Program-made: the position numbers and the translations under genes
Assembly (NCBI RefSeq): GCF_009646115.1
Contig: NZ_CP045720.1
Coordinates: forward strand, 1,240,001-1,304,000
Length of the DNA: 64,000 nucleotides
Reading direction: 5' to 3'
From: Pantoea eucalypti
Lineage (GTDB): Bacteria; Pseudomonadota; Gammaproteobacteria; Enterobacterales; Enterobacteriaceae
The notes under the pieces: model-generated
The model's database searches: none
Seen by the model: the letters and a program-made list of their open reading frames with translations, nothing else
Told to the model about the DNA's origin: nothing
Part shown: one piece after another, positions 9,367 to 19,464 of the stretch
Layout of the letters: every line of letters begins with the position of its first letter
Position numbering within the stretch: the stretch's first letter is position 1

Positions 9367-10131
9367 ATGAATTATCGCCTGACCAGCCTGGCTGTGGCCA
9401 GCGTCCTTCTGGTGGGTTGTGCCAGTTCAAAGCCCGCGAATAGCGATCCTGCCGGGCGCAGCGATCCATTCGAAGGCTTTAACCGCACGATGTTTAACTT
9501 TAACTACAATGTGCTGGATCCGTATGTGTTACGTCCGGTCGCTGTCGCCTGGCGCGATTATGTGCCGGTTCCGGCACGTACCGGCCTGAGCAATTTCCTT
9601 GGCAACCTGGAAGAACCTGCCAGCATGGTCAACGCCATCCTGGTGGGTGACGGGCGCGATGCGGGTATTCACTTTACCCGTTTCTTCCTGAACAGCGTGC
9701 TGGGCCTGGGCGGTTTCATTGACGTTGCCGGTAAAGCGAACCCGGAACTGGCGCGTGAAGAGCCGCACCGTTTCGGTACTACGCTGGGTCATTACGGCGT
9801 TGGCTATGGTCCTTACGTTGAACTGCCTGCCTATGGCAGCTTTACGGTTCGTCAGGATGGCGGCGACTACGTTGATACCCTCTATCCGATTCTTGGCTGG
9901 CTGACCTGGCCGATGTCGATCGGTAAATGGACACTTGAAGGGATCGAGACCCGTGCGCAGCTGCTGGATTCTGATGCGATCCTGAAACAGCAGAGCGATC
10001 CGTATGCCTTTATTCGTAACGCTTACTTCCAGCGTCACGACTTCCTGGCGCGCGGTGGCAAGCTCAAGCCGGAAGACAACCCTAACGCAGCCGCGATTCA
10101 GGATGACCTGAAGGATATCGACGCGCAGTAA
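9367..10131 (+). CDS. mlaA: Outer membrane lipid asymmetry lipoprotein MlaA (VacJ)
   Basis: MlaA is the outer membrane component of the Mla pathway, which removes phospholipids from the outer leaflet together with OmpC and passes them to MlaC. The 254-residue product begins with a lipoprotein signal ending in LLVGC (Cys18), followed by the conserved DPFEGFNRTMFNFN segment. Its length equals that of the E. coli protein (251). AGGGAG lies just before the start. In E. coli mlaA is next to fadL and yfdC; here ccm is interposed on the left side. Confidence 0.97.
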   Translation: MNYRLTSLAVASVLLVGCASSKPANSDPAGRSDPFEGFNRTMFNFNYNVLDPYVLRPVAVAWRDYVPVPARTGLSNFLGNLEEPASMVNAILVGDGRDAGIHFTRFFLNSVLGLGGFIDVAGKANPELAREEPHRFGTTLGHYGVGYGPYVELPAYGSFTVRQDGGDYVDTLYPILGWLTWPMSIGKWTLEGIETRAQLLDSDAILKQQSDPYAFIRNAYFQRHDFLARGGKLKPEDNPNAAAIQDDLKDIDAQ

Positions 10132-10195
10132 GTGCAGGATCCCTTGCCTGCGCGTCGCTGTGTTTTTCTGCAGAGCGCACAGCAGCTGAAGTGAT

Positions 10196-10374
10196 GGGAG
10201 CATACGCCCGGAACAAAGCATCGCGGGCCATGGATAAAAACGCCGGGAGCGTTTTTAAACAACGCAAAGCGTTGGCCCGGCAGCGGGTGCATCTCAGGGA
10301 TGAGGTGCGTAATCGCCCGCGCTGAGCAGTCAGGTATGGCGGGTTTTGCGTCTTTGCAAAGGGCGCATGCTCCC
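10196..10374. repeat. MITE-like element with terminal inverted repeats
   Basis: The left end GGGAGCATACGCCC (10196-10209) and the right end GGGCGCATGCTCCC (10361-10374) are 14-bp inverted repeats with one mismatch. Inside are further hairpins: AAAACGC/GCGTTTT around CGGGA (about 10235-10255), and GCGGG/CCCGC enclosing GCATCTCA/TGAGGTGC (about 10283-10320). The whole 179 bp could fold as one branched structure. It has no open frame of note. The sequence looks like an intergenic repeat I remember from Erwiniaceae genomes, but copy number cannot be shown from one window. Confidence 0.6.
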
Positions 10375-10400
10375 TGAGCCAGCCAGCGACCCGCCGCCAC

Positions 10401-10435
10401 AAAAAAGGGCGACTCACCAGAGTCGCCCTTTTTGA
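10401..10435. terminator. Bidirectional terminator between mlaA and fadL
   Basis: AAAGGGCGACTC and GAGTCGCCCTTT form a 12-bp stem with a 4-base loop, flanked by A-run on the left and T-run on the right. It ends transcripts from both convergent genes, and the fadL stop is only 14 bases away. Confidence 0.92.
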
Positions 10436-10448
10436 TCGTGCTATCCCA

Positions 10449-11732
10449 TCAGAACTTGTAGTTAAAGTTCGCGCCGTAAAGCCAGGCCTTACCTTCAGAG
10501 GTAAAGGTATAAGGACCTTCTTTCACAGTCACTTTCTGTCCGTGCATATAAGAGATGCCTAAATCAACAGAGGCATTATCGTTAAAGGCATAAGAGGTAC
10601 CGGCACTTAGCCACAAACGATCCTGGTCCGGAATAGAGATAGAACGCTTATCTGCTGGCACCGGGCTGTCATCAAACGCAATACCGGTACGGAAAGTCCA
10701 GTTCTTGTCGTAGGAATAGGTCGTGCCCAGCGCAATGCGGTACGCATCGTGGAAGCTTTCATCTTTATAGAACAGCGTCTGGCCGTTTGAACCGGTCGCT
10801 TTCAGCTCCTGGAACTGACTCCAGCTGGTGTACGCCAGGCTGTAGTGAACCGCCCACTGCGGTGCCACTTTATGCCAGCCCGACACTTCCCACATCTCCG
10901 GCAGATTCAGGGTTAATGCCCCCGGAACGGTCGTGCCGTTGGTGCCATCAGGAACACCGGTCACGGTCGGATCATTAAACGCATTCAGCCGTGATGAGAG
11001 GTTGCTCTTGTAATCGCCATCGAAATCAATTTTAACTTCTGAACGGTAGGTAAAGCCGAAGCGGTTATTTTCATCCACTTCATACAGGACACCGGCATTC
11101 CAGCCGTAGCCCCACTTATCGCCTTTCAGATGGGCCACCTGGGTATCAGCCGGAATACCCAGCCTCGCGCCTGATTCACCTGCATAGCGTTCAATTTTGG
11201 CTTTGGCGTAAACCGCATCAAAACCCACACCCACACTAAAATGATCATTCAGACGATAGGCGGTGCTGAGATTGAAATTGCCGGTCATCAGGTCGGTTTT
11301 ACCCCCGTAACCGCCTGCGGTGTAGCCATTATTAAACTCTGTGGCTAAGCCATAATTTGACGTTGCAGATGCGCCAATCCACCACTGATCGTTAATAGGC
11401 TGAACGTAATGAATATTGGGGATCCACTGATTCGGGGCAATATTATTGGCATCCAGGCTGCGTCCGCTGGGACTGCGACCACTGATGTTGACATCTGGCG
11501 CAATATAAACCGCACCGAGTGAAAATTCAGGACGATCCATTAATGCCATCGTCGCCGGGTTACGGCTGGCTGACGCCGCCGTATCGCCCATTGCCCCTTC
11601 GCCTGAATATGCGCGACCTAAACCAATCGTAGAGAATTCATTTAACTGAAATCCAGCTGCGTAAACGTGTGAAGAGACAAGCGCCACTGCAGCCGCCACG
11701 GCTGACTTTGCAAACAGGTTTTTATGGTTCAT
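10449..11732 (-). CDS. fadL: Long-chain fatty acid outer membrane transporter FadL
   Basis: FadL is a 14-stranded beta-barrel that takes up long-chain fatty acids. The 427-residue protein has a 25-residue signal peptide ending HVYA, then the hatch segment [22 protein letters not shown], including the conserved NPA sequence (SRNPATMAL). The C-terminus ends in aromatic Phe (NFNYKF), as barrel proteins do. I chose the ATG at 11732, preceded by GAGG; an upstream in-frame start at 11819 would add 29 residues without a signal-peptide character. Two FadR-like sites lie 85-125 bp upstream, so repression by FadR relieved by acyl-CoA is likely. Confidence 0.96.
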   Translation of the reverse strand: MNHKNLFAKSAVAAAVALVSSHVYAAGFQLNEFSTIGLGRAYSGEGAMGDTAASASRNPATMALMDRPEFSLGAVYIAPDVNISGRSPSGRSLDANNIAPNQWIPNIHYVQPINDQWWIGASATSNYGLATEFNNGYTAGGYGGKTDLMTGNFNLSTAYRLNDHFSVGVGFDAVYAKAKIERYAGESGARLGIPADTQVAHLKGDKWGYGWNAGVLYEVDENNRFGFTYRSEVKIDFDGDYKSNLSSRLNAFNDPTVTGVPDGTNGTTVPGALTLNLPEMWEVSGWHKVAPQWAVHYSLAYTSWSQFQELKATGSNGQTLFYKDESFHDAYRIALGTTYSYDKNWTFRTGIAFDDSPVPADKRSISIPDQDRLWLSAGTSYAFNDNASVDLGISYMHGQKVTVKEGPYTFTSEGKAWLYGANFNYKF

Positions 11733-11816
11733 GACCACAACCTCATGTGAATTATTATTTAACGCTATAACGTCGCGTAACAAAGGACGGCGGATTGTAG
11801 GGACTGATGTAAAGCG

Positions 11817-11833
11817 CACATATCAGACCAGTG
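11817..11833. promoter_or_regulatory. FadR-like half operator upstream of fadL
   Basis: CACATATCAGACCAGTG keeps the GACCAGT half of the FadR consensus (GGTC-N-GACC) while the other half is degenerate. It lies 24 bp, centre to centre, from a better site, resembling the two-site arrangement of E. coli fadL. Confidence 0.55.
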
Positions 11834-11840
11834 CGGAGAG

Positions 11841-11857
11841 TATAGGTCCGACCTGTG
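11841..11857. promoter_or_regulatory. FadR operator upstream of fadL
   Basis: TATAGGTCCGACCTGTG contains the full palindromic core GGTCCGACC and, read on the minus strand, is close to the E. coli fadL operator. It lies 109 bp upstream of the fadL start. FadR would repress fadL here when acyl-CoA is scarce. Confidence 0.8.
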
Positions 11858-12090
11858 TGCATGTTGCAATATTGTTTTTCAAATATTTCAGAATTGATCG
11901 CTTAAAATTCGATCTGCTTAACAAAACAGCCCCAATTCTGCACAGCATACCGATTCCAGTTTGTTCTGGATCAATTTTTATTGTGATATTCGTCACTTAG
12001 GGCCATACGCGTGGCGCATTTTTGGGCAAGCAGGTAAAATTTCGGTCATAAAATCGCGCAAACCGCCAGAATGCTGGTCAGGAGAATGAA

Positions 12091-12387
12091 ATGACTGATG
12101 CCATTAAAAAATGCAGTGCGACCGAAACCGCAGCCTGTTGCTGTGTTGATGTGGGCACAGTGATGGATAACACCGATTGCACTGCAAGCTGGTCAGAATG
12201 GTTTGCTCAGCGTGCCGATGCGGAAGCGAAATTAGCGCAACTTACCCAGCGCGCGGGTGAGGTTGAATCAGAACCCTGTGTGATTGAATCGCGCTTCAGC
12301 GAAGTGAATCAGGGCGTACAGCTCGATGTCGATTTCACCTTCAGCTGCCAGGCTGAAACCCTGATTTTTCAGCTCGGTTTGCGTTAA
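12091..12387 (+). CDS. yfcZ: YfcZ/YiiS family conserved protein
   Basis: This 98-residue protein matches E. coli YfcZ (94 residues) in the Cys-rich N-terminus ([15 protein letters not shown]) and in the C-terminus [15 protein letters not shown]. No biochemical function is established. It lies between fadL and fadI in both organisms and is preceded by AGGAG. It is followed at once by a strong terminator, so it appears to be a single-gene transcript. Confidence 0.93.
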   Translation: MTDAIKKCSATETAACCCVDVGTVMDNTDCTASWSEWFAQRADAEAKLAQLTQRAGEVESEPCVIESRFSEVNQGVQLDVDFTFSCQAETLIFQLGLR

Positions 12388-12394
12388 ATCTCAA

Positions 12395-12420
12395 AGCGCC
12401 GCGTACATGCGGCGTTTTTC
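12395..12420 (+). terminator. yfcZ terminator
   Basis: CGCCGC and GCGGCG pair around a short loop (12397-12414) and are followed by five T residues. It lies 8 bases past the yfcZ stop. Confidence 0.88.
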
Positions 12421-12489
12421 ATTTTCGTGTTTCCCTTCGCACTTTTTCCTTTCCGATATTGGCGGCTCACCCGCTTGTGGTTAACACTG

Positions 12490-12506
12490 ATCAGGTCAGA
12501 CCTCTT
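12490..12506. promoter_or_regulatory. FadR operator upstream of fadIJ
   Basis: ATCAGGTCAGACCTCTT carries the palindromic core GGTCAGACC and lies 40 bp upstream of the fadI start. The same sequence type occurs before fadIJ in E. coli. It should couple fadIJ repression to fadL. Confidence 0.8.
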
Positions 12507-12545
12507 CAGGCAATGATGCCACAGTCCCAGCCACAGGTGAGAATA

Positions 12546-13856
12546 ATGAGCAAAGCGCAGCCGCTGCTGACGCGTGATGGTGAACGCATCGCAATAACCC
12601 ATGGGTTACGCACCCCTTTCCTGCGCCAGGCGACCGGCTTTCATGGCATTCCCGCCATTGAACTGGGACGTATAGTGGTCAGCGAATTAATGGCGCGCAG
12701 TGAACTTCCCGCTGAAGTGATAGAGCAACTGGTCTTTGGCCAGGTCGTGCAGATGCCGGAAGCGCCGAACATTGCGCGGGAAATTGTTTTAAGCAGCGGG
12801 CTGAATGTACATACCGACGCTTACAGCGTCAGCCGTGCCTGCGCCACCAGTTTTCAGGCGGTAGCGAATGTGGCAGAAAGTCTGATGGCGGGCACTATCT
12901 CTGCGGGCATCGCGGGTGGGGCTGACTCCTCTTCAGTGCTGCCAATCGGTGTCAGTAAAACGCTGGCGCGTGCGCTGGTGGATCTCAATAAAGCCCGCAG
13001 CGTCGGGCAGAAAATGCAGATCCTGCGACGTCTGCGCCCACGCGATCTGCTGCCGGTGCCACCCGCAGTGGCGGAGTATTCCACCGGCCTGCGCATGGGC
13101 GACACAGCCGAACAGATGGCGAAGAGTCACGGCATTACCCGTGAAGCACAGGATGCGCTGGCACTGCGATCCCATCAGCATGCCGCCCGAGCCTGGCAAT
13201 CCGGGGTACTGAATCAGGAAGTGATGGCCGCTTTTGTGCCGCCGTGGAAAACCGCTATCGATCAGGATAATAACGTCCGTATGAATGCCAAAGCGGAGGA
13301 TTACGCCCGACTGCGTCCGGCATTTGATCGCCAGCACGGTAGTGTTACTGCGGCCAACAGTACGCCACTCACCGACGGCGCGGCCGCGGTGATTCTGATG
13401 CGCGAGGGCCGCGCCCGCGAGCTGGGTATCAGACCGCTGGGTTATCTGCGCAGCTACGCTTTTTCCGCTATCGGGGTGCAGCAGGATATGCTGCTGGGTC
13501 CGGCGTACGCTTCACCACTGGCCCTGGATCGCGCTGGCGTGACCCTGGCCGATCTGACGCTGATCGATATGCATGAAGCGTTTGCCGCCCAGACGCTGAG
13601 CAACCTGCAGATGTTTCGCGATGAGCGCTTTGCCCGTGAGGTACTGAATCGTCCGCATGCGCTGGGCGAAGTGAATGAAGAGCGCTTTAACGTGCTGGGC
13701 GGTTCAATCGCCTATGGTCATCCTTTCGCCGCCACGGGCGCGCGCATGATTACCCAGACGCTGAACGAATTACGCCGCCGGGGTGGCGGGTTAGGACTGG
13801 TCACTGCCTGTGCAGCAGGTGGTCTGGGTGCGGCAATGGTTCTGGAGGCCGAATAA
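12546..13856 (+). CDS. fadI: 3-ketoacyl-CoA thiolase FadI
   Basis: FadI cleaves 3-ketoacyl-CoA to acetyl-CoA and a shortened acyl-CoA as part of the FadIJ complex, used mainly under anaerobic conditions in E. coli. The 436-residue protein has the nucleophile Cys99 in SRACATSF, the MHEAFAAQ motif and the C-terminal [10 protein letters not shown] and [13 protein letters not shown] motifs. I chose ATG at 12546 (AGGTGAG upstream), giving exactly the E. coli length; an upstream in-frame start at 12459 would place the FadR operator in coding sequence. Its stop overlaps fadJ (TAATG). Confidence 0.96.
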   Translation: MSKAQPLLTRDGERIAITHGLRTPFLRQATGFHGIPAIELGRIVVSELMARSELPAEVIEQLVFGQVVQMPEAPNIAREIVLSSGLNVHTDAYSVSRACATSFQAVANVAESLMAGTISAGIAGGADSSSVLPIGVSKTLARALVDLNKARSVGQKMQILRRLRPRDLLPVPPAVAEYSTGLRMGDTAEQMAKSHGITREAQDALALRSHQHAARAWQSGVLNQEVMAAFVPPWKTAIDQDNNVRMNAKAEDYARLRPAFDRQHGSVTAANSTPLTDGAAAVILMREGRARELGIRPLGYLRSYAFSAIGVQQDMLLGPAYASPLALDRAGVTLADLTLIDMHEAFAAQTLSNLQMFRDERFAREVLNRPHALGEVNEERFNVLGGSIAYGHPFAATGARMITQTLNELRRRGGGLGLVTACAAGGLGAAMVLEAE

Positions 13857-15952
13857 TGGAGCAGAATGCGTTTCATCTGAAGATGCGACTGGATCACGTC
13901 GGCATCATCACGATTGATGTCCCTGATGAGAAAATGAACACCCTGAAAGCGGAATTTGCCGGTCAGATCATCGCGATTATTGCGGAGGCGCGGCGCGATC
14001 CAAAGCTGGCTGGCCTGGTGCTGATTTCCGGCAAGCCGGATAACTTCATTGCGGGTGCGGACATCAGCATGATCGACCGCTGCAAGAGCGCGCAGGAAGC
14101 TGAAGCGCTGGCAAAACAGGGCCAGGAAGTGATGGCTGCGCTCGACGCGCTGCCGTTCCCGGTGGTTGCAGCCATCCACGGTGCCTGCCTCGGCGGCGGA
14201 CTGGAGCTGGCGCTGGCCTGCGATGCACGTATCTGTTCGCTGGATGATAAAACCCGGCTCGGATTACCGGAGGTACAGCTCGGCTTGCTGCCAGGCTCTG
14301 GCGGCACTCAGCGGCTGCCACGCTTAATCGGCGTGCAGCAGGCGCTGCCGCTGATTCTGACTGGCAAAACGCTGCGGGCTAAACAGGCACGTAAGCTGGG
14401 TGTGGTTGATGACGCGGTGCCGCAGGCGATTCTGCTGGAGACCGCCATCGCCCGTGTGAAAAAGGGCAAGGTCAGCGGACGAACGCTGCCGCTGCGCGAC
14501 CGTCTGCTGCATGGCCCGATTGGCCGTCAGGCACTGTTTGCCCTGGCGAGCCGTCAGACAGCCGCTAAAACCCAGGGCAATTATCCGGCGGCAAATCGCA
14601 TTATTGAGGTGGTGCGCATCGGGCTGGAACAGGGCAGCCGGGCAGGACATGATGCTGAAGCGCGTGCCTTTGGTGAACTGGCGATGACGCCAGAATCCGT
14701 TGCGCTGCGCGGCATCTTCTTCGCGACCACGGCCATGAAGAAAGAGCGGGGCGGAGACGCGGAGCCTGCCAGGGTGAAAAGCGTCGCTATTCTCGGCGGT
14801 GGCCTGATGGGCGGCGGCATCGCCAGCGTCACCGCCATCAACGCGGGCTTGCCGGTGCGCATCAAAGATATCAGCCTGGAAGGGGTAAACCATGCGCTGA
14901 AAACCAGCTGGGAGCTGCTGAGTAAAAAGGTTAAACGACGCCAGCTGACGCCGGCACAGCGTCAACAGCAGATGGCTCGTATCACGGGCGGCACAGATTA
15001 TCAGGGCTTTTCACAGCGTGATGTGGTGATCGAAGCCGTATTCGAAGATTTAGCGCTGAAGCAGCAGATGGTGAGCGAAGTGGAAGCACACTGCCAGCCG
15101 CACACGCTGTTTGCCTCAAACACCTCTTCGTTGCCGATCGAAGAGATCGCCGTCAAAGCGCAACGTCCTGAGAACGTCATCGGGCTGCACTATTTCAGTC
15201 CGGTCGAAAAAATGCCGCTGGTGGAAGTGATTCCCCATCTGAACACCTCAACCGCAACGCTGGTGACGATTGTGGCACTGGCACGCAGCCAGGGCAAAAC
15301 CCCGATTGTGGTGGCGGACAAGCCGGGTTTCTATGTTAACCGCATCCTGACGCCTTATATAAATGAAGCGATGCGCTGCCTGCTGGAGGGCGAACCCATC
15401 GACCATATTGATCGGGCGCTGGTGAAGTTTGGTTTTCCGGTCGGCCCGATTCAGCTGCTGGATGAGGTGGGTATCGACGTCGGCAGTAAAATCAGTCCCA
15501 TCCTGCATCAGGCCTATGGCGAACGCTTTGCCGCGCCGGCCGCGTTTGATGCGGTGCTGAAAGATGGCCGCAAGGGACGTAAAAACAGCAAAGGCTTTTA
15601 TCGCTATGACCAGGCGCGCTGGCAGCGTAAAAAACCTGACGCCTCACTTTATACTTTGCTGAAGGTCACACCGAAAGCCAGGCAGAGTGAGGCACAGATT
15701 GCTGAACGCTGTGTCATGATGATGCTCAATGAGGCGGCCCGCTGTCTTGACGAGCAGGTGATCCGCTGCGCGCGCGATGGCGATATCGGTGCCGTGTTTG
15801 GCATCGGCTTTCCGCCATTTTTGGGTGGTCCGTTCCACTACATGGACAAACTGGGCGCGGCGGAAATGGTCAACAGATTAACCCGGCTTACGCAGCAACA
15901 TGGGGAACGTTTTACACCCTGTGACGCGCTGATTGAGGCGGCTAAAAAATAG
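13856..15952 (+). CDS. fadJ: Fatty acid oxidation multifunctional enzyme FadJ
   Basis: FadJ provides enoyl-CoA hydratase and 3-hydroxyacyl-CoA dehydrogenase activities. The 698-residue protein has an N-terminal crotonase domain (about 1-190; GADISMIDR and [17 protein letters not shown]), a Rossmann dehydrogenase domain starting at about residue 310 ([16 protein letters not shown]) with [15 protein letters not shown], and two C-terminal helical domains. It is slightly shorter than E. coli FadJ (714). It is translationally coupled to fadI. Confidence 0.96.
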   Translation: MEQNAFHLKMRLDHVGIITIDVPDEKMNTLKAEFAGQIIAIIAEARRDPKLAGLVLISGKPDNFIAGADISMIDRCKSAQEAEALAKQGQEVMAALDALPFPVVAAIHGACLGGGLELALACDARICSLDDKTRLGLPEVQLGLLPGSGGTQRLPRLIGVQQALPLILTGKTLRAKQARKLGVVDDAVPQAILLETAIARVKKGKVSGRTLPLRDRLLHGPIGRQALFALASRQTAAKTQGNYPAANRIIEVVRIGLEQGSRAGHDAEARAFGELAMTPESVALRGIFFATTAMKKERGGDAEPARVKSVAILGGGLMGGGIASVTAINAGLPVRIKDISLEGVNHALKTSWELLSKKVKRRQLTPAQRQQQMARITGGTDYQGFSQRDVVIEAVFEDLALKQQMVSEVEAHCQPHTLFASNTSSLPIEEIAVKAQRPENVIGLHYFSPVEKMPLVEVIPHLNTSTATLVTIVALARSQGKTPIVVADKPGFYVNRILTPYINEAMRCLLEGEPIDHIDRALVKFGFPVGPIQLLDEVGIDVGSKISPILHQAYGERFAAPAAFDAVLKDGRKGRKNSKGFYRYDQARWQRKKPDASLYTLLKVTPKARQSEAQIAERCVMMMLNEAARCLDEQVIRCARDGDIGAVFGIGFPPFLGGPFHYMDKLGAAEMVNRLTRLTQQHGERFTPCDALIEAAKK

Positions 15953-16008
15953 ACGAAATTTTACATTTCTGCTGAAAATGGAATAACCAATCCGATTCAG
16001 CGGCTTAG

Positions 16009-16033
16009 AAAAACGCCGCCAGAGTGTGCGGCG
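16009..16033 (-). terminator. Hairpin after fadJ, terminator-like only on the minus strand
   Basis: CGCCGC (16014-16019) and GCGGCG (16028-16033) form a stem preceded on the plus strand by five A. The T-run therefore lies downstream on the minus strand, although no minus-strand gene reads into it. It may limit antisense transcription from the right, or act as a 3'-end stem for fadIJ mRNA. Confidence 0.4.
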
Positions 16034-16176
16034 CAGCATGATTCTGAGAAGTGCTTATTTAATAAACAACCGGTTGACTATACTGAAGCCATTAGGGTAA
16101 AACACAGCGTTCATTCGCAGAGTGAAGAGTCAGGCGCTACGCGTCGGGCGATGTCGACAAACAACAGCGGTGCTTT

Positions 16177-16659
16177 ATGCAAGTTTTTATCATGCGTCAC
16201 GGCGATGCGGCTCTGGAAGCAGCCAGTGATTCAGTCAGGCCATTGACCTTATGTGGCTGCAACGAATCACGTCAAATGGCCAACTGGCTTAACAGCCAGA
16301 CGCCGGACATTGAGCGAGTAATGGTGAGTCCCTATTTACGCGCGCAGCAAACGCTCGCGACGGTGCGTGAAGCCTTTCCCCTGCCGGAAGGCCAGGACGT
16401 TCTGCCGGAGTTAACGCCGGGTGGCGATCCTGAGATGGTAGGGTGCTATCTGCAGGCGCTGGCGAATGAAGGCGTGAAATCGGCGCTGGTGATCTCACAT
16501 TTACCGTTGGTAGGGTATTTAGTCTCTGAACTGTGCCCACAGGAAGCACCGCCCATGTTTGCCACTTCCGCCATTGCCTGCGTGGAGTTCGATCCCGCGG
16601 CAAGCGCAGGTAAATTGCTGTGGCAGGTCAGTCCCAAAAAACTGGCGAAAGCGATCTGA
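16177..16659 (+). CDS. sixA: Phosphohistidine phosphatase SixA
   Basis: SixA removes phosphate from histidine on phosphotransfer proteins (reported for ArcB HPt and for the nitrogen PTS protein NPr). The 160-residue protein begins MQVFIMRHGDAAL with the catalytic RHG motif (Arg7, His8) and carries the second conserved His in VISHLPLVGYL. Its length equals that of E. coli SixA (161). It is a single-gene unit, preceded by 224 bp without a gene and followed by a terminator shared with the convergent smrB. Confidence 0.95.
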   Translation: MQVFIMRHGDAALEAASDSVRPLTLCGCNESRQMANWLNSQTPDIERVMVSPYLRAQQTLATVREAFPLPEGQDVLPELTPGGDPEMVGCYLQALANEGVKSALVISHLPLVGYLVSELCPQEAPPMFATSAIACVEFDPAASAGKLLWQVSPKKLAKAI

Positions 16660-16666
16660 CGTCTCT

Positions 16667-16690
16667 GGGCCGATCCCGTCGGCCCCTTTT
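16667..16690 (+). terminator. sixA terminator
   Basis: GGGCCGA and TCGGCCC form a 7-bp stem with loop TCCCG, followed by CTTTT. It lies 8 bases past the sixA stop and touches the smrB stop codon region on the other strand. Confidence 0.85.
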
Positions 16691-17237
16691 ATGACAACTC
16701 AGGCGGTTGCCACTCCTCAATCTCAATCAATACCAGCAGCGCGGCGTCACCGCCAAACATCTTCGGCGCCTGATGAAAAGCCATCACCCACGGATGCTGG
16801 GCCAGCCACAGCGGCGTCTGCTGCTTCAGAATATGCTTCCCATGACCGGTCATGACGCTGGCGCAGAACAGATGTTCACGGCGGCAGGCGGCGATGAGTG
16901 CCCCCAGCTCCTGCTTGGCCTGCTGCTGCGTTAATCCGTGCAGATCCAGGAAAATCTCTGGCGTATAGTCGCCGCGACGCAATTTTTTCAGCTCAAAGTG
17001 ACTGACATCGGCGCGAACGTAACGGGTTGCCCCTTCCGTAGAAAGCAGCGGCTGAAACTCATCCGAAAAGTAGTGACTGTTGTCCGCCTGCTCTGAAAGC
17101 AGACGTTTCACCGGAATCTGGCGGGTTTTCACCGGCGCTTTATGGACAAAGGTGTCCTGTTTTAACTGACGTGTTCCGGTCATTAACTGGCGAAACAGCG
17201 CTTCATCATCCGGGCTTAGTGGTGTTTTTTTACTCAT
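16689..17237 (-). CDS. smrB: Ribosome rescue endonuclease SmrB
   Basis: SmrB is recruited to collided ribosomes and cuts the mRNA between them. The 182-residue product (E. coli 183) has a C-terminal SMR domain with [28 protein letters not shown] and the end motif [11 protein letters not shown]. The N-terminal extension contains the ribosome-binding helix region. The gene is divergent from prmB, as in E. coli. Confidence 0.95.
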   Translation of the reverse strand: MSKKTPLSPDDEALFRQLMTGTRQLKQDTFVHKAPVKTRQIPVKRLLSEQADNSHYFSDEFQPLLSTEGATRYVRADVSHFELKKLRRGDYTPEIFLDLHGLTQQQAKQELGALIAACRREHLFCASVMTGHGKHILKQQTPLWLAQHPWVMAFHQAPKMFGGDAALLVLIEIEEWQPPELS

Positions 17238-17396
17238 GGCAGGTCAGTCATATCAGAAAAGGCTGTCACACAGCAGAGCCGCTACCTTACCGTTAAGTGT
17301 CATTAAATGTCAGCTTTTTCACCTCGCTGCGCTGAATTCTCCCCGGCTTCATGGCACACTACTGGCCGATTTAGCAAAAGGCCTGCGGAGGGCTAC

Positions 17397-18329
17397 GTGG
17401 ACAAAATTTTCGTCGATGAGGCAGTGAACGAACTGCACACCATTCAGGACATGCTGCGCTGGGCGGTCAGCCGCTTTTCCGCTGCCGGAATCTGGTACGG
17501 ACATGGTACAGACAATCCCTGGGACGAAGCCGTTCAACTGGTCCTGCCGTCACTCTGGCTGCCGCTGGATATTCCGGAAGATATGCGCAACGCGCGTCTG
17601 ACCGCCAGCGAACGTCTGCTGATCGTTGAGCGCGTTATCCGTCGCGTCAACGAGCGCATTCCGGTCGCCTATCTGACCAATAAAGCCTGGTTCTGCGGTC
17701 ACGAATTCTTTGTGGATGAGCGCGTGCTGGTTCCACGTTCACCCATTGGCGAACTGATTGAGAACCGCTTTGCCGGCCTGGTCAGCACGCCGCCGCGTCA
17801 TATTCTGGATATGTGTACCGGCAGCGGCTGCATCGCGATTGCCTGCGCCTATGCCTTCCCGGAAGCGGAAGTGGACGCCGTGGATATCTCCACCGGTGCG
17901 CTGGCCGTCGCCGAGCAGAATATTGAAGAGCATGGACTGATTCATCAGGTGACGCCAATTCGTGCTGACCTGTTCCGCGAACTGCCACAGCTAAAATACG
18001 ATCTGATCGTCACGAATCCGCCGTATGTGGATGCGGAAGACATGGATGATCTGCCAAACGAATATCGTCACGAACCTGAGCTGGGTCTGGCGGCAGGCAG
18101 CGATGGCCTGAAGCTGGTGCGCCGTATTCTGGCGTGTGCACCTGACTATCTCAGCGAGCAGGGCGTTCTGGTCTGCGAAGTGGGCAACAGCATGGTGCAC
18201 ATGATCGAGCAGTATCCCGATGTGCCCTTTACCTGGCTGGAATTCGACAACGGCGGTGACGGCGTCTTTACGCTGACGCGCCAGCAGATTGTCGACGCAC
18301 AACACCATTTCTCTTTTTATAAAGACTAA
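17397..18329 (+). CDS. prmB: Ribosomal protein uL3 glutamine methyltransferase PrmB
   Basis: PrmB methylates a glutamine of ribosomal protein L3 (uL3) with S-adenosylmethionine. The 310-residue protein, the same length as in E. coli, shows the SAM motif [13 protein letters not shown] and the catalytic NPPY ([12 protein letters not shown]). I chose GTG at 17397, 7 nt after GGAGG, because [13 protein letters not shown] aligns with the family start; an upstream ATG at 17307 would add 30 unrelated residues. It heads the prmB-aroC-mepA-yfcA-epmC-yfcL cluster. Confidence 0.95.
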   Translation: MDKIFVDEAVNELHTIQDMLRWAVSRFSAAGIWYGHGTDNPWDEAVQLVLPSLWLPLDIPEDMRNARLTASERLLIVERVIRRVNERIPVAYLTNKAWFCGHEFFVDERVLVPRSPIGELIENRFAGLVSTPPRHILDMCTGSGCIAIACAYAFPEAEVDAVDISTGALAVAEQNIEEHGLIHQVTPIRADLFRELPQLKYDLIVTNPPYVDAEDMDDLPNEYRHEPELGLAAGSDGLKLVRRILACAPDYLSEQGVLVCEVGNSMVHMIEQYPDVPFTWLEFDNGGDGVFTLTRQQIVDAQHHFSFYKD

Positions 18330-18374
18330 AAGTGGGGCGAAGTATCGCCCGCCAAACCCTGAGAAGGAAACAGC

Positions 18375-19460
18375 ATGGCCGGAAACAGCATCGGGCAATT
18401 TTTTCGAGTAACCACCTTCGGCGAGTCCCACGGTCTTGCGCTGGGCTGCATTGTTGACGGCGTGCCGCCCGGCATTCCGCTGACCGAAGCCGATATTCAG
18501 CACGATCTCGATCGCCGTCGTCCTGGTACATCGCGCTATACCACGCAGCGCCGCGAGCCGGATCAGGTGAAAATTTTGTCCGGTGTGTTTGAAGGCGTGA
18601 CGACCGGCACCTCAATTGGCCTGCTGATTGAGAACACCGATCAGCGCTCGCAGGATTACGGCGCGATCAAAGATCTGTTCCGTCCGGGCCATGCGGATTA
18701 CACCTACGAGCAGAAATATGGTCAGCGCGACTACCGTGGCGGCGGCCGCTCGTCGGCGCGCGAAACCGCGATGCGTGTGGCGGCGGGTGCCATCGCCAAG
18801 AAATACCTGCAGATGAAACACGGTGTGGTGGTGCGCGGCTATCTGTCACAGATTGGTGATATCGCCTGCGAGCTGAAAGACTGGAGCATCGTAGAAGAGA
18901 ACCCGTTCTTCTGCCCGGATGCTGACAAGCTGGAAGCGCTGGACGAACTGATGCGCGGCCTGAAAAAAGAGGGCGACTCCATTGGCGCCAAAGTCACTGT
19001 CATGGCTGAGAACGTGCCACCAGGCCTGGGCGAGCCGGTCTTCGACCGACTGGACGCCGATCTGGCGCACGCGCTGATGAGTATCAATGCCGTCAAAGGC
19101 GTCGAAATCGGTGACGGCTTTGCGGTGGTAAACCAGCGCGGCAGTCAGCATCGCGACGAGATCCGTCACGATGGTTTCCAGAGCAATCACGCGGGTGGCA
19201 TTCTGGGCGGTATCAGCAGCGGTCAGATCATCAGCGCCAATGTGGCGATGAAACCGACTTCCAGCATCACCGTGCCGGGTAAAACCATTACCCGTGATGG
19301 CGAAGAAGTGGAGATGATCACCAAAGGTCGTCACGATCCCTGCGTGGGGATCCGTGCCGTGCCGATCGCGGAGGCGATGATGGCGATCGTGCTGATGGAT
19401 CATCTGCTGCGCCAGCGGGCGCAGAACGGTGATGTTAACAGCTCCGTGCCGCGCTGGTGA
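18375..19460 (+). CDS. aroC: Chorismate synthase AroC
   Basis: AroC converts 5-enolpyruvylshikimate-3-phosphate to chorismate with reduced FMN as cofactor, the last common step of aromatic biosynthesis. The 361-residue protein matches the E. coli length and shows the family signatures [37 protein letters not shown] and [27 protein letters not shown] precedes the ATG. Genes mepA and yfcA follow within a few bases, so the genes are probably cotranscribed. Confidence 0.97.
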   Translation: MAGNSIGQFFRVTTFGESHGLALGCIVDGVPPGIPLTEADIQHDLDRRRPGTSRYTTQRREPDQVKILSGVFEGVTTGTSIGLLIENTDQRSQDYGAIKDLFRPGHADYTYEQKYGQRDYRGGGRSSARETAMRVAAGAIAKKYLQMKHGVVVRGYLSQIGDIACELKDWSIVEENPFFCPDADKLEALDELMRGLKKEGDSIGAKVTVMAENVPPGLGEPVFDRLDADLAHALMSINAVKGVEIGDGFAVVNQRGSQHRDEIRHDGFQSNHAGGILGGISSGQIISANVAMKPTSSITVPGKTITRDGEEVEMITKGRHDPCVGIRAVPIAEAMMAIVLMDHLLRQRAQNGDVNSSVPRW

Positions 19461-19464
19461 TGGC

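Larger units (their letters stand above)
10132..10448. other. mlaA-fadL intergenic region
   Basis: This 317-bp gap between convergent mlaA and fadL contains no credible gene. It holds a structured repeat-like element (10196-10374) and a strong bidirectional terminator (10401-10435). A 111-codon minus-strand frame across it is rejected because it follows the element's inverted repeats and runs through the terminator. Confidence 0.7.
11733..12090. other. fadL-yfcZ divergent intergenic region
   Basis: These 358 bases separate divergent fadL and yfcZ. They carry two FadR-like operators near fadL. The rest, about 11870-12060, is AT-rich with no recognised motif; the yfcZ ribosome site AGGAG is at the right end. 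Confidence 0.6.

Noticed and set aside
10082..10417. 111-codon minus-strand frame across the mlaA-fadL gap
   Set aside because: It overlaps mlaA, the inverted-repeat element and the terminator; no family resemblance.
11731..12000. 89-codon plus-strand frame in the fadL-yfcZ gap
   Set aside because: It starts inside the fadL ribosome site region and covers the FadR operators; no ribosome site of its own.
17307..17396. Longer prmB starting at ATG 17307
   Set aside because: GTG 17397 has a strong GGAGG site and gives the exact family length.
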